Shown: positions 22,373-31,343, counted from the stretch's first letter. The stretch is 64,000 bases of DNA from Nocardia asteroides (GCF_900637185.1 NZ_LR134352.1:5074001-5138000), one strand, 5' to 3'. The notes: a model not told the origin generated them from the sequence alone. Translations and numbers: made by a program.

Positions 22373-22585
22373 ATGGCCACACACACTTTCACAGTCGAGG
22401 GCATGCACTGCGGCAGCTGCGCGCTACTCATCGACGACACCCTGGAAGACCTCCCCGGCGTGCGCAGCACCCAAACCTCCAGAAAGAACCACCGCACCAT
22501 CGTCGACCTGGACCCCACGACGACCACCGGCGACGTCATTGCGGCCATCGCCGAACTAGGTTACACCGCCACTGTCGACTCGTAA
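22373..22585 (+). CDS. Heavy-metal-associated (HMA) domain protein, CopZ-like metallochaperone
   Basis: This 70-residue protein is a single HMA domain with the metal-binding motif GMHCGSCALLID (C-x2-C near residue 12) and the usual beta-alpha-beta-beta-alpha-beta pattern ending in AAIAELGYTATVDS. The ATG at 22373 follows AAAAAGGA. It begins 19 bases after the stop of the UreH/cupredoxin protein, and the two are likely translated from one message. Such proteins carry Cu(I) in the cytosol; Hg(II) or other soft metals are possible in this mixed island. Confidence 0.88.
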   Translation: MATHTFTVEGMHCGSCALLIDDTLEDLPGVRSTQTSRKNHRTIVDLDPTTTTGDVIAAIAELGYTATVDS

Positions 22586-22653
22586 CCTGCCGTCCAGGCG
22601 CCGTGGGTCAGGTATGGAACGGGTTGTCCAGAAGCACGGCGACGGGATCGGTC

Positions 22654-22702
22654 GCTGAAGGGCTGTGCCCCGGCCTAATCGGCTGTGGCACAGTCCTTCA
22701 GC
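22654..22702 (+). terminator. Long imperfect inverted repeat after the HMA gene
   Basis: GCTGAAGGGCTGTGCC (22654-22669) is repeated inverted at 22687-22702 with one mismatch, around a 17-base loop, about 70 bases after the HMA stop codon. It most simply is a terminator, though a long stem also fits an inverted-repeat end of a lost element. The rest of 22586-22980 shows no convincing gene. Confidence 0.5.
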
Positions 22703-22980
22703 CTGTCCAATTCGTTGCTGAATCCGGAGTTCGGTGGCGGTCGGATTTCTTCGGCAGATCGAGGTCGGCATCGCCGCCGAACTCGTACAGCTCAGCCCAA
22801 CCGGCTTCCGGCCGCCGCGGGTCCTCAAGACCTGGTTCTGACACGCACCCATGATGAAGGCGCCGTCACGACTTGTTCGGAGGTGACTTCGATCGTTGCT
22901 TCCCGACTCGACGACACGCGGCGGTGAGGTAGTCGTGCGAGGACAATCGAGAGATAGGGCGATGTGGAGGGAGGCGTGAG

Positions 22981-23538
22981 ATGGGCGACGATCACATCGT
23001 CGACCGGGTCGAAATCGATGCCGAGTTCGAGCGTGTCCGCCGGGAGTTCCACAAGTTGTTGGACTCCGCGGATGTGGACGACTTCGATCGCCGCTCGCGG
23101 GGTACGCGATGGACAAATGAGCAGTTGTTGTTCCACATGGTGTTCGGTTACATGGTTGTGCAGCGGCTGCTGGTGCTGGTGTGGCTGCTGAGCCGGTTGC
23201 CAAACGGGGTGAGCCGCGCGTTCGCGCGAGTGCTCGACGCGGGGACGCGGCCGTTCGATTGGATCAACTACCGAGGCTCGTGTGCGGCTGCGCGGGTGTA
23301 CGACCGGCACCGGATGGGCCGCAAGCTCGACCGTGTGATCGGTTCGCTCCGTGCACGCCTGGCGTCCGAGTCCGAGGCGAGCCTGGCCCGGGGTATGCAT
23401 TTCCCGACCCGGTGGGATCCCTTCTTCACCGACTACATGACACTTGAGGACGTATACCGTTATCCGGCAAAGCATTTCGACTTTCATCGCGAACAGCTGA
23501 CTATCGGCTGCCCGGATCGGCCGCGCGGGCCCGCATAA
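22981..23538 (+). CDS. DinB-fold protein (possible thiol-transferase family member)
   Basis: This 185-residue protein has the four-helix DinB layout: VRREFHKLLDS, then RWTNEQLLFHMVFGYMV with a His in helix 2, and a C-terminal YRYPAKHFDFHREQL giving H-x3-H. Three histidines suited to one metal ion are typical of DinB-type proteins, several of which in actinobacteria use mycothiol. The ATG at 22981 follows GGAGGGAGGCG. A second, broken copy of its last 47 codons lies at 18,415. It stands between the HMA gene and the reverse-strand cadD gene. A role in thiol-based metal detoxification is possible but only inferred. Confidence 0.65.
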   Translation: MGDDHIVDRVEIDAEFERVRREFHKLLDSADVDDFDRRSRGTRWTNEQLLFHMVFGYMVVQRLLVLVWLLSRLPNGVSRAFARVLDAGTRPFDWINYRGSCAAARVYDRHRMGRKLDRVIGSLRARLASESEASLARGMHFPTRWDPFFTDYMTLEDVYRYPAKHFDFHREQLTIGCPDRPRGPA

Positions 23539-23558
23539 CAAGCAGCCCTGGGGAGACT

Positions 23559-23663
23559 GCTGTTCGGGTCCGCGGACGCGAGGCGTTGTCTGGTGACCGC
23601 GAACAGACCGGCTTGGACGGCCGAACAGGACACACCGTCGGCGAACAGGCCGGTGGGCGAGGG
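23559..23663 (-). pseudogene. Fragment of a UreH/TauE-type gene (N-terminal part)
   Basis: Read in reverse, this stretch encodes TGLFADGVSCSAVQAGLF followed by AVTRQR. It matches the start of the membrane protein encoded at 21,292 (TGLFAGGISCAAVQGGLL...ITRQR). The rest of the gene is absent. It lies between the DinB gene and cadD and is read towards the DinB gene. Together with the DinB fragment at 18.4 kb it shows that this part of the island was assembled by duplications and deletions. Confidence 0.6.
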
Positions 23664-23751
23664 ATGTGGAGCGAAGGGTCCTGCACGCGACCGGCGATAC
23701 AAGCCCGGTCAGCACGGCCAGCGTCGTCTACCTGCTCGCACGAGGCTCGAT

Positions 23752-24351
23752 TCAGAGCCCGAATGCACCTCCTTCGACGAGGATGACGATTCCGAGGCCG
23801 ATCAGAACCGCTGGGAACAAGACGTGTTCCCAGCGTTCGAGGACCGCCGCGACCGGTTTGCGGGTCGCCAGGTAGCGCGCCACTACCACCAGCACGGCAA
23901 CCAGGACGAGGAAGACGATCGAGTAGGCCACCACCGCGGATGTGCCGATGGTGACGAACACCGGGACATAGACACCGATGTTGTCGCCACCGTTGGCAAA
24001 GGTCACTACGGCCACCGTCCACACAGCGACTTTCTTGCCCGCGGTTTTCCCCTCATCGTCGTCATCGGCGTCTCGCCATGACCGCCACGCGGCGAGGATG
24101 CCCAGTAGCAGGGGAACGAGACCGAAGTACGCGATCGCTGCTTCCGGCAGGAAGACCGTCGCCCCGACAGCGACAAGGACCGAGGTGCCCAGGATCGCGC
24201 CGAATCCGAGATACTGGCCCACCAGGATCGCCCTGGTCGTGCCTCGCTGTCCGGCTCCCTGGGCGAAGAACAACGACAACACGATGATGTCGTCGATGTT
24301 GGTCACCATGAACAGGCCCGTCGCCTGCACGGCGGAGGTCACCAGGTTCAT
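23752..24351 (-). CDS. cadD: Cadmium resistance transporter, CadD family
   Basis: This 199-residue membrane protein has about six helices and the CadD/LysE-type signatures TNIDDIIVLSLFFAQ near the N-terminus and TFANGGDNIGVYVPVF in the middle, with acidic residues set in helices. A cytoplasmic Asp-rich loop (RDADDDDEG) separates the halves. The ATG at 24351 follows AGGAAGG. It is next to an MMPL exporter gene in the same direction, and both are divergent from a CmtR-like Cd/Pb sensor operon. CadD proteins lower cadmium levels by export; the mechanism is not fully established. Confidence 0.85.
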   Translation of the reverse strand: MNLVTSAVQATGLFMVTNIDDIIVLSLFFAQGAGQRGTTRAILVGQYLGFGAILGTSVLVAVGATVFLPEAAIAYFGLVPLLLGILAAWRSWRDADDDDEGKTAGKKVAVWTVAVVTFANGGDNIGVYVPVFVTIGTSAVVAYSIVFLVLVAVLVVVARYLATRKPVAAVLERWEHVLFPAVLIGLGIVILVEGGAFGL

Positions 24352-24439
24352 GAAGGGCCTTCCTGTCTGTGACTGCGGATGTCGTTTGCGCGCCGGAGAT
24401 CGGCGAGGCTGTGATCGGCTCGGGCAGTGTAGTGCCGGA

Positions 24440-26676
24440 TCAGTCCGCTGCCGGTGATCTGGGCAACCACCAGTTCCATCGGCCCATCAGCTGCATCAGG
24501 GCGGGGACGAGTACCAGCCGAACGAGGATCGCATCGATGGCGACCGCGATGCCCAGGGCCAGGCCGAGCTGTTTGAGTTCCAGTGTGCTGGCGGTGATGA
24601 AGCTGCCGAAGATGACGACCATGATGGCGGCGGCTGCGGTGATGGGCCGCGCGGTGTGGGTGAGGCCGGAGGCGACGGCGAACCGGTTGTCGCCGTGGGT
24701 TTCCCAATATTCGCGGATGCGGCGGATGAGGAATACCTCGTAGTCCATCGACAGGCCGAACAGGACTGCGAAGACGACGGTGGGTAGGTAGACCTGCAGG
24801 AATCCGACGCTGGTGAAGTCGAGCACGGATTCGCCGATGCCCCATTGGAACACGGCCACGGTGATGCCGAGAGCGGCGGCGGTGGCGAGCAGGTTCATCG
24901 CGATGGCCTTCAGTGGCAGGGCGATGCTGCGGAACGCGGCGGCGAGGAAGATCAGTGAGGCGGTGAGCACGAGGCCGATGACGAGGGGCAGTTTAGAGGT
25001 CATTTCGTCGGACAGGTCGACGAATTCGGCGGTGCTGCCGCCGACCAGCACTGTCGGTCCACCGTCGTGTCCGATGTCGGTGGCGGTGCTGCGCAGGTGG
25101 CGTACGAGGTCGATGGCCTCGGCCGAGTCGAACGCCACCGCAGGCAGGGCCAACGCCAGGACACGCCCGTCGCCGGCCTGTGGTGGCAGCAGCGTCTCGA
25201 TGCGAGGGTCGTGCGCTATTTCGGTCAAGAAGTCGTCCACGCGTGCTCGCTGCTGGGCAGTCAGCGGCTGGTCGGTGGGGCCGGTTGCGACGATCTCAAT
25301 GGGAGACAGTGCCCCGGCGGGGAAATTCGTGGTCAGTGTGGCGGCGGCGCGCCCGGCGGGTGTGTCGTCGAGTGCGGAGACACCCATGTCGAGGCCGTAG
25401 CGGATCCCGAACAGCGGCAGGGCCGCGACCGCCAGGACCGCGACGGCGACCGAGCCGAAGAGGATCGGCCGCCGCATCACGGTGTAGGCCCAGCCCATCC
25501 ACCGGCTGGGGCGGTCCCCGTCGACGGTGGTGGCCTCGGCCGGTTGCCACCGTTTCGGTAGCGCGCCACGGTTGATGGAGGGGCCGAGGGCAGCGAGCAA
25601 GGCCGGAAGCAGGGTGGTGGCGACAATGAGCATGGCGGTGACGGCGGTGGCGACGCCGAGTGCGATGCCGCGGAAGATGGGTGCGGCTATGACGACCAGC
25701 GCGCACAGCGACACCATGACCACCAGCCCGGACACCAGGATGGTCTTGCCGGCAGTGGCCAGCGAGGCTGCGACAGCATCGGCGATCCGGTCGCGGTCGC
25801 GGCGATCGGCGACCCGCGCACGCACGAGCTCTTCGCGGAAGCGGCTGACGACGAACATCGCGTAGTCGATGCCGACACCGAGCCCGATCATGGTCGCCAT
25901 CGCCATCACCAGGGAATCGAACGCGGTCACCGTCGTCATCGCGAACAGCGCGCCGGTCGCGAGCAGCAGGCCCGCGACCGCCACCCCGATCGGCACGGCC
26001 GCGGCGGCGAGCGCGCCCAGGGCGAGCACGAGCAGCACCAGTGCGACCGGGATACCGATCGCCTCCGCCCGAGCCAGGTCGGTGTTCTGCATGTCGGTCG
26101 AGGCGTTCTGCACTGCGGAATAGCCGGTCAGCGCGAGTCGATTCCGCTCTGCTGGTCGGGGATCGCATCCTGTACCTCGCGGGCCACCGCCGCTCGTTCG
26201 GCCATATCGCCGTCGAGCCCGACCAGCGCGAGGGCCACATGCCGATCCGGTGAGATCTGGGCGGCAGGCATCCCGGTGTAGGGACTGACCACGTTCCGCA
26301 CACCTGGAACCTGGCGGGCGGCAGCAACGGCCGCCTCGACAGCCTGGCGGAAGTCGGGGTCGTCGGCCGTCGAGGTCGGTGAGGCCACCACGATGACCGA
26401 CTGTTCGGCCCCCAACTGCGGGAAGTGTGCCGCGACCAGCCGGTCCACCTCGGCCGAGCCGGAACCTTCGACACCGAAGTCCATCGCCCCGAGCCGCTCC
26501 TCGAGCCGTGGATAGGCCAGCGCACACAGTGCTAATAGCAACACCCACACCGTCAATACCGCCCGGTGATGTCGCGCCATCACCGCGCCCCACCGATATA
26601 ACAGCGACCGGCGTTGACCTGGCGGTTTGCCCTCGGCTGCGGGCGTGATCGTCGCGGCCGATTTGCTTGTGGTCAC
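24440..26676 (-). pseudogene. MMPL-family RND exporter, apparent frameshift near 26,150
   Basis: An MMPL transporter of about 740 residues is spread over two frames. The first (from GTG 26676, after GAGGAGGAGC) encodes TM1 (AVLTVWVLLLALCALAY) and the extracytoplasmic part up to VQDAIPDQQ. Near 26,150 the natural sequence moves to the next frame (AERNRLALTGYSAVQN) and then continues intact through the two transmembrane bundles, including GLGVGIDYAMFVVSRFREEL and FGLSMDYEVFLIRRIREYW with the conserved Asp-Tyr pairs. A one-base indel explains this. It could be a real inactivating mutation or a sequence error. The family exports lipids or drugs; its role next to cadD is not known. Confidence 0.7.
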
Positions 26677-26785
26677 AAGCTCCTCCTCATCCCGGGAGTC
26701 CTCGTACAGACCCATATTGATCGCCATATTCCGATGTAATCGGTGATATGAGATGAGATTAAGGCCGGGAGCGATGGATATCAAT

Positions 26786-26819
26786 GCCATACATGGCTAT
26801 CATCGTCGTATGACGATGA
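26786..26819 (+). promoter_or_regulatory. Operator dyads at the start of the CmtR-like gene
   Basis: Two inverted repeats lie here: GCCAT-AC-ATGGC (26786-26797) and TCATCGTC-GTAT-GACGATGA (26800-26819, perfect 8-base arms). The second covers the possible ATG starts at 26810 and 26816. The position fits self-repression and possible control of the divergent MMPL/cadD genes. Confidence 0.5.
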
Positions 26820-27208
26820 ATCAAGTGGACGACTGCCCGGGCGGGACCACCGGCCTGGACCCGGCGGTGGCGTTGTTCCACAGCCTCTCCGACAGCACCC
26901 GGTTGTCGATCGTGCACCGGTTGGCGGGCGGGGAGGCGCGAGTCGTGGACCTGATGGGCGAGCTGGGTTTGGCCCAATCGACGGTGTCGGCCCACGTCGC
27001 CTGCCTGCGCGACTGCGGCCTTGTCGTCGGTCGCCCGCAGGGCCGCCAGGTGTTCTACAGCCTGGCCCGCCCCGAGTTGATGGACATGCTCGCCGCCGCC
27101 GAAACCCTTCTCGCCGCCACAGGCAACGCGGTCGCGTTGTGCCCGAACTACGGCACCGACGCCGCCCCCACCACAACCCCTGAGACCACCGAGGAGATGC
27201 CGGCATGA
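26810..27208 (+). CDS. cmtR: CmtR-like ArsR-family Cd(II)/Pb(II) sensor repressor
   Basis: This protein of about 132 residues is an ArsR/SmtB winged-helix repressor (LSDSTRLSIVHRLAGGEARV, then LAQSTVSAHVACLRDCGLVV). Its metal site follows the mycobacterial CmtR pattern: two cysteines in the recognition helix (C65 and C69, CLRDC) and one near the C-terminus (C111, ALCPNYG), matching C57, C61 and C102. An extra C9 lies near the N-terminus. The start is ATG 26810 or 26816, inside an operator dyad, so the message is probably leaderless. It overlaps the P1B ATPase gene by four bases, so it should release that operon when Cd or Pb rises. Confidence 0.85.
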   Translation: MTMNQVDDCPGGTTGLDPAVALFHSLSDSTRLSIVHRLAGGEARVVDLMGELGLAQSTVSAHVACLRDCGLVVGRPQGRQVFYSLARPELMDMLAAAETLLAATGNAVALCPNYGTDAAPTTTPETTEEMPA

Positions 27209-29166
27209 GCGACGCCTGCGGATGCGGACACGACGAACCCACCAGCGGCGAGGCCGAGGAACGCGAACCCGAAAAGCTGTGGCAGGTCACCGAACTGCGC
27301 GCGGCCGCCATCGCCGGTGTGCTGCTGCTCGCGGGTTTGCTCGCCGGATGGGCCGGTGCACCACGCCCGGTGGAACTCACCCTCGAGGCTGCCGCGCTGG
27401 TGGTGGGCGGCTACACCTTCGTGCCGTCGACGCTCAAACGCCTCGCCAAGGGCAAGATCGGTGTCGGCACGCTGATGACGATCGCCGCGATCGGCGCGGT
27501 GATCCTCGGCGAGGTCGGCGAAGCCGCCATGCTGGCGTTCCTGTTCTCCATCAGTGAAGGTCTCGAGGAATACGCCGTCGCGCGCACCCGCCGGGGTCTG
27601 CGCGCCCTGCTGAACCTGGTGCCCGAGCAGGCCACCGTCGTACGTGAGGGCTCCGAAATCGTCGTCGCCCCTGCCGAACTGCGCGTCGGCGACCGCATGC
27701 TGGTCAAACCCGGCGAACGCCTGGCCACCGACGGGGTGATCACCGAAGGCCACACCGCACTCGACGTCTCGGCGATCACCGGCGAATCGGTGCCGGTCGA
27801 GGCCGGTCCCGGCGATGAGGTGTTCGCCGGATCCATCAACGGCAACGGCGTCCTGGAAGTCCGGGTTACCGCCGATGCGCAGGACAACTCCCTGGCCCGG
27901 ATCGTGCGAATCGTGGAGGCCGAACAGGCCCGCAAGGGTGAAGCGCAGCGGTTGGCCGACAAGATCGCCAAACCGCTGGTGCCCGGCATCATGATCACCG
28001 CCGCCGCGATCGCGGTGCTCGGCGCCCTCTTCGGCGATCCGGCGACCTGGATCGAACGCGCCCTGGTCGTGCTGGTGGCGGCCTCGCCGTGCGCGCTGGC
28101 GATCTCGGTGCCGGTCACCGTCGTCGCCGCGATCGGCGCGGCCAGCAAGCTCGGCGTCCTGGTCAAGGGCGGTGCCGCCTTGGAAGCTCTCGGCAAAGTC
28201 CGCACGGTGGCCCTCGACAAGACCGGCACCCTGACCGCGAACAAGCCCATGGTCGTCGAGGTCGCCACCGCGCAGGGGACCAGCCGCGAGCAGGTCCTCG
28301 CCCTGGCCGCCGCGCTCGAGGCCCGCAGCGAGCACCCACTCGCCCGCGCCATCCTCGCCGCCGTCGACACCCCGCACGCGGCCACCGATGTCGAAGCGGT
28401 CACCGGCGCCGGTCTCACCGGCCGTGTCGAGGACCGTGTGGTTCGGCTGGGCCGTCCTGGATGGCTGGAGTCGGGCGCGCTGGCCGCCGACGTGCAGCGA
28501 ATGCAGGCCGCCGGGTCGACCGCGGTGCTCGTCGAGGACGACGGCCGAGTGATCGGCGCGATCGCGGTGCGCGACGAACTGCGCCCGGAAGCCCGCGAAG
28601 TGATCGCGCGCCTGCACGCCTCCGGCTGCCAGGTCGCGATGCTCACCGGCGACAACACCCTCACCGCCAAGGCGCTGGCCACCGAAGCCGGAATCGACAG
28701 TGTCCATGCCGATCTGCGCCCCGAGGACAAGGCGCGCATCATCACCGACCTGCGCGCGCAGCGGTTCACCGCCATGGTCGGCGACGGCGTCAACGACGCC
28801 CCCGCCCTGGCCACCGCCGACGTGGGCATCGCGATGGGAGCGATGGGCACCGATGTGGCCATCGAAACAGCCGACGTCGCTCTCATGGGTGAAGACCTGC
28901 GCCATCTGCCCCAAGCGCTCGACCATGCCCGCCGCGCCCGTTCGATCATGCTGCAGAACGTCGGCCTGTCCCTCGGGCTGATCACGGTGCTGATTCCGCT
29001 AGCTCTGTTCGGTGTGCTCGGGTTGGCGGCGGTGGTGGCAGTGCACGAGCTCGCCGAGATCGTCGTCATCGCCAATGGTGTGCGGGCCGGGCGCGCGAAG
29101 GCCCTCGCCGCGGCACCGGAAACAACCACCCGGCCCGAACCGGTCACTGTGGGGGCCGGGAAATGA
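27205..29166 (+). CDS. P1B-type heavy-metal ATPase (SPC motif), probable Cd/Pb exporter
   Basis: This 653-residue P-type ATPase lacks HMA domains but starts with a short CGCGHD metal motif (C5, C7). It has the transmembrane motif SPC (294-296), the phosphorylation site DKTGT (D338), the actuator TGES, and GDGVNDAPALATADVG. The last helix region has AVHELAEIVVIANG instead of the HEGGT of the P1B-4 group, so its metal site is not textbook. It is co-translated with the CmtR-like sensor (ATGA overlap at its start) and with lspA (ATGA overlap at its end). In Mycobacterium, CmtR controls a Cd/Pb ATPase, so Cd/Pb export is the best inference. Co or Zn cannot be excluded. Confidence 0.85.
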   Translation: MSDACGCGHDEPTSGEAEEREPEKLWQVTELRAAAIAGVLLLAGLLAGWAGAPRPVELTLEAAALVVGGYTFVPSTLKRLAKGKIGVGTLMTIAAIGAVILGEVGEAAMLAFLFSISEGLEEYAVARTRRGLRALLNLVPEQATVVREGSEIVVAPAELRVGDRMLVKPGERLATDGVITEGHTALDVSAITGESVPVEAGPGDEVFAGSINGNGVLEVRVTADAQDNSLARIVRIVEAEQARKGEAQRLADKIAKPLVPGIMITAAAIAVLGALFGDPATWIERALVVLVAASPCALAISVPVTVVAAIGAASKLGVLVKGGAALEALGKVRTVALDKTGTLTANKPMVVEVATAQGTSREQVLALAAALEARSEHPLARAILAAVDTPHAATDVEAVTGAGLTGRVEDRVVRLGRPGWLESGALAADVQRMQAAGSTAVLVEDDGRVIGAIAVRDELRPEAREVIARLHASGCQVAMLTGDNTLTAKALATEAGIDSVHADLRPEDKARIITDLRAQRFTAMVGDGVNDAPALATADVGIAMGAMGTDVAIETADVALMGEDLRHLPQALDHARRARSIMLQNVGLSLGLITVLIPLALFGVLGLAAVVAVHELAEIVVIANGVRAGRAKALAAAPETTTRPEPVTVGAGK

Positions 29167-29675
29167 CCACCACGAATCCGGTGCGAACCGACCGGCCGCG
29201 ACTGGGCCGCCGGATCGGGCTGCTGGCCGTAGCCGCCGGATTCGCGGCCACCGACCTGGCGATCAAAGCGTGGGCAACGGGAGCGCTTGCCGGTGCGCCC
29301 ATCGAGGCCGGGCCGTTGGATTTGCGGCTGGCGTTCAATCCCGGTGCGGCGTTCTCGATCGCCGCCGACGCCCCGGGCTGGGTGCTGCTGGCCGTGACCG
29401 GCGCCATCACCCTCGCGGTGGCGGTCTACGGATGGCGGACCGCCCCCGGTACCGGCCTCGCCTGGCGGTTGGGGTTGGCCGCGATCCTGGGCGGGGCCAG
29501 TGCCAATCTCATCGATCGGATCCCCGACGCGGTGGTGACCGATTACCTGCACACCGGCTGGTGGCCGACGTTCAACCTCGCCGACACCTTCATCGTCGTA
29601 GGCGCCACCACGCTGGTCGCGCTGACCATGTTCGGGAGTTCCCATGAGCGAGACCAACTCTCCCCTGCGGACTGA
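29163..29675 (+). CDS. lspA: Lipoprotein signal peptidase II in a metal operon
   Basis: This 170-residue membrane protein has four hydrophobic helices and both catalytic aspartate motifs of signal peptidase II: GGASANLIDR and FNLADTFIVVG. It also has the conserved LAFNPGAAFSIA. The gene overlaps the ATPase by four bases and the next transporter by 32 bases. LspA copies are known in lead/cadmium operons (PbrC-like arrangement with a P1B ATPase), where they are thought to support maturation of a metal-binding lipoprotein or phosphate-based lead sequestration. This is therefore probably an accessory copy, distinct from the housekeeping gene. Confidence 0.9.
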   Translation: MTTTNPVRTDRPRLGRRIGLLAVAAGFAATDLAIKAWATGALAGAPIEAGPLDLRLAFNPGAAFSIAADAPGWVLLAVTGAITLAVAVYGWRTAPGTGLAWRLGLAAILGGASANLIDRIPDAVVTDYLHTGWWPTFNLADTFIVVGATTLVALTMFGSSHERDQLSPAD

Positions 29676-31206
29676 CCTGCCGGCGATCCGGCGCTGGGCA
29701 GGGCTCGCGGCCTTGGTCGTGGCCCTGCTCACCGTCGGCCTGGACATGATGGTCCTCAATGTCGCGTTGCCCACCCTGGCCCAAGACCTGGGCGCGAGCA
29801 CTACACAGCTGCAATGGATTGTCAACGCCTACACGCTCGTTTTCGCCGCCCTCATGCTGCCCGCAGGCGGCTTCGGCGATCACTACGGCCGCAAGAAGCT
29901 CCTTTTGGCAGGGCTGGTCGCGTTCGTCGCCGCCTCGGCGTGGGCGGCCTACAGCGGCACCACCGGTTCGCTGATCGCCGCCCGCGCGGTGATGGGCATC
30001 GGTGCCGCGATCATCGTCCCACTGTCGCTGGGCCTCCTGCCGATCCTGTTCCCACCGGAGCAGCGTCGTCGCGCGATCGCGGTCTGGGTCGGTGCCCTCG
30101 GCGTCGGTCTCCCGCTGGGTCCGATTGTCGGCGGCTGGCTGCTCCAGCACTTCTGGTGGGGTTCGGTCTTTCTCATCAACGTCCCGGTCGGCCTCGCCGC
30201 CCTGGCCGCCTGCTTCGCTCTGCTGCCCGAATCCCGCGACCCCCACGCGCCGCCGTTGGACTGGCCCGGCATCATCGCCGCCGTCACCGGCACAGGGGCG
30301 CTGGTGTTCGCCATCATCGAAGCTCCCGAGGACGGCTGGACCGATCCTGTCGTGCTGACCACCCTCGCGGTCGGTGTGGTGCTGATCGCGGTATTCGTGG
30401 CGTGGGAACGGCGCACCGGCCATCCGCTGCTCGACCTACGGCTTTTCGCCGATCCCAGCTTCACCTGGCCCACACTGGCGGCCACCGCAGCCACCTTCAC
30501 CCTCGTTGGGATATTGTTCGTTCTGCCGCAGTATCTCCAGATCCTGCGCCACTACGACGCCCTCGGCACCGGATTGCGTCTGGTCCCCCTGGTGCTGGCG
30601 ATCATCGTCGCTGCCTCCGCCGTCGACAAGATCGTCACCCGCCTCGGCGCGAAAGTCCCGATCGTTGCCGGAATGCTCATTGCCGCAGCGGGATTCGTGC
30701 TGTCTTCCCGAATCACCCTCGGCTCCGGATACGGGTTCGTCGCTGCCTGCCTCGCGGTCGTGGGTTTCGGTGCCGGGCTGGCGTTGGCACCGGCAGTCGA
30801 CGCGGTTATGGCCACGCTGCCCGAAGACCGCAGCGCGGCAGGCTCCGGTCTGCTGATGGCCATCCGCCAGATCGGCGCCGCGTTCAGCGTCGCCATCCTG
30901 GGCACGCTGCTCAACCTCACCTATCTCCGAGACCTCGACCCGCACTTGCACGGCCTGCCCGGCCCAGCGGTCAGCGCGGCGCGTGAGGGCATTGCCTCGA
31001 CATGGCAGGCAGCGACGGAACTGCCCCGACCTGCCGGGGCCGAGCTGGTCGCCACCAGCGCTCACGCCTTCACCGAAGCCATGACCGCGGTGTTCCTCGC
31101 CAGCGCGGCCGTCAGCGCAATCCTGGCCTGTGCCATTGCTCTCAAACTCCCGAACCGGCCCGCACCCGAGGTCTCAGCCGATCAGAGGACCCACAACGCC
31201 CAGTAG
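29644..31206 (+). CDS. DHA2-family (EmrB/QacA-like) MFS exporter
   Basis: This 520-residue protein has about 14 hydrophobic helices. Family signatures include LDMMVLNVALPTLAQDLGAS in helix 1, LPAGGFGDHYGRKK in the loop 2-3 motif, and GLPLGPIVGGWLL, which resembles motif C of antiporters. The ATG at 29644, after GGGAG, lies inside the end of lspA, so translation is coupled and the gene belongs to the CmtR-ATPase-LspA operon. Such carriers export drugs or cationic compounds using protons. A link to metal stress is suggested only by the operon. Confidence 0.85.
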   Translation: MSETNSPLRTDLPAIRRWAGLAALVVALLTVGLDMMVLNVALPTLAQDLGASTTQLQWIVNAYTLVFAALMLPAGGFGDHYGRKKLLLAGLVAFVAASAWAAYSGTTGSLIAARAVMGIGAAIIVPLSLGLLPILFPPEQRRRAIAVWVGALGVGLPLGPIVGGWLLQHFWWGSVFLINVPVGLAALAACFALLPESRDPHAPPLDWPGIIAAVTGTGALVFAIIEAPEDGWTDPVVLTTLAVGVVLIAVFVAWERRTGHPLLDLRLFADPSFTWPTLAATAATFTLVGILFVLPQYLQILRHYDALGTGLRLVPLVLAIIVAASAVDKIVTRLGAKVPIVAGMLIAAAGFVLSSRITLGSGYGFVAACLAVVGFGAGLALAPAVDAVMATLPEDRSAAGSGLLMAIRQIGAAFSVAILGTLLNLTYLRDLDPHLHGLPGPAVSAAREGIASTWQAATELPRPAGAELVATSAHAFTEAMTAVFLASAAVSAILACAIALKLPNRPAPEVSADQRTHNAQ

Positions 31207-31343
31207 CCGGCGGCCGAGTACGGCGAGCCGCACCTACCGCGATCGGCTCGCAATTGTCCGATCGACGCTCTCCTTGCTCTCGGACTGATGGGACCGACGC
31301 GGGAGAAAGCCCGATCGCGACACATCCCGCCGTGGCCAACGCG

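Noticed and set aside
22586..22980. A small gene in the gap between the HMA and DinB genes
   Set aside because: Short frames on both strands have no start signal and no natural composition. Only the inverted repeat at 22,654-22,702 is notable.
27411..29825. Long reverse open frame opposite the P1B ATPase and LspA
   Set aside because: Its product is Ser/Arg/Ala-rich and lacks domains, while the forward strand has all P-type ATPase and LspA motifs with coupled starts.
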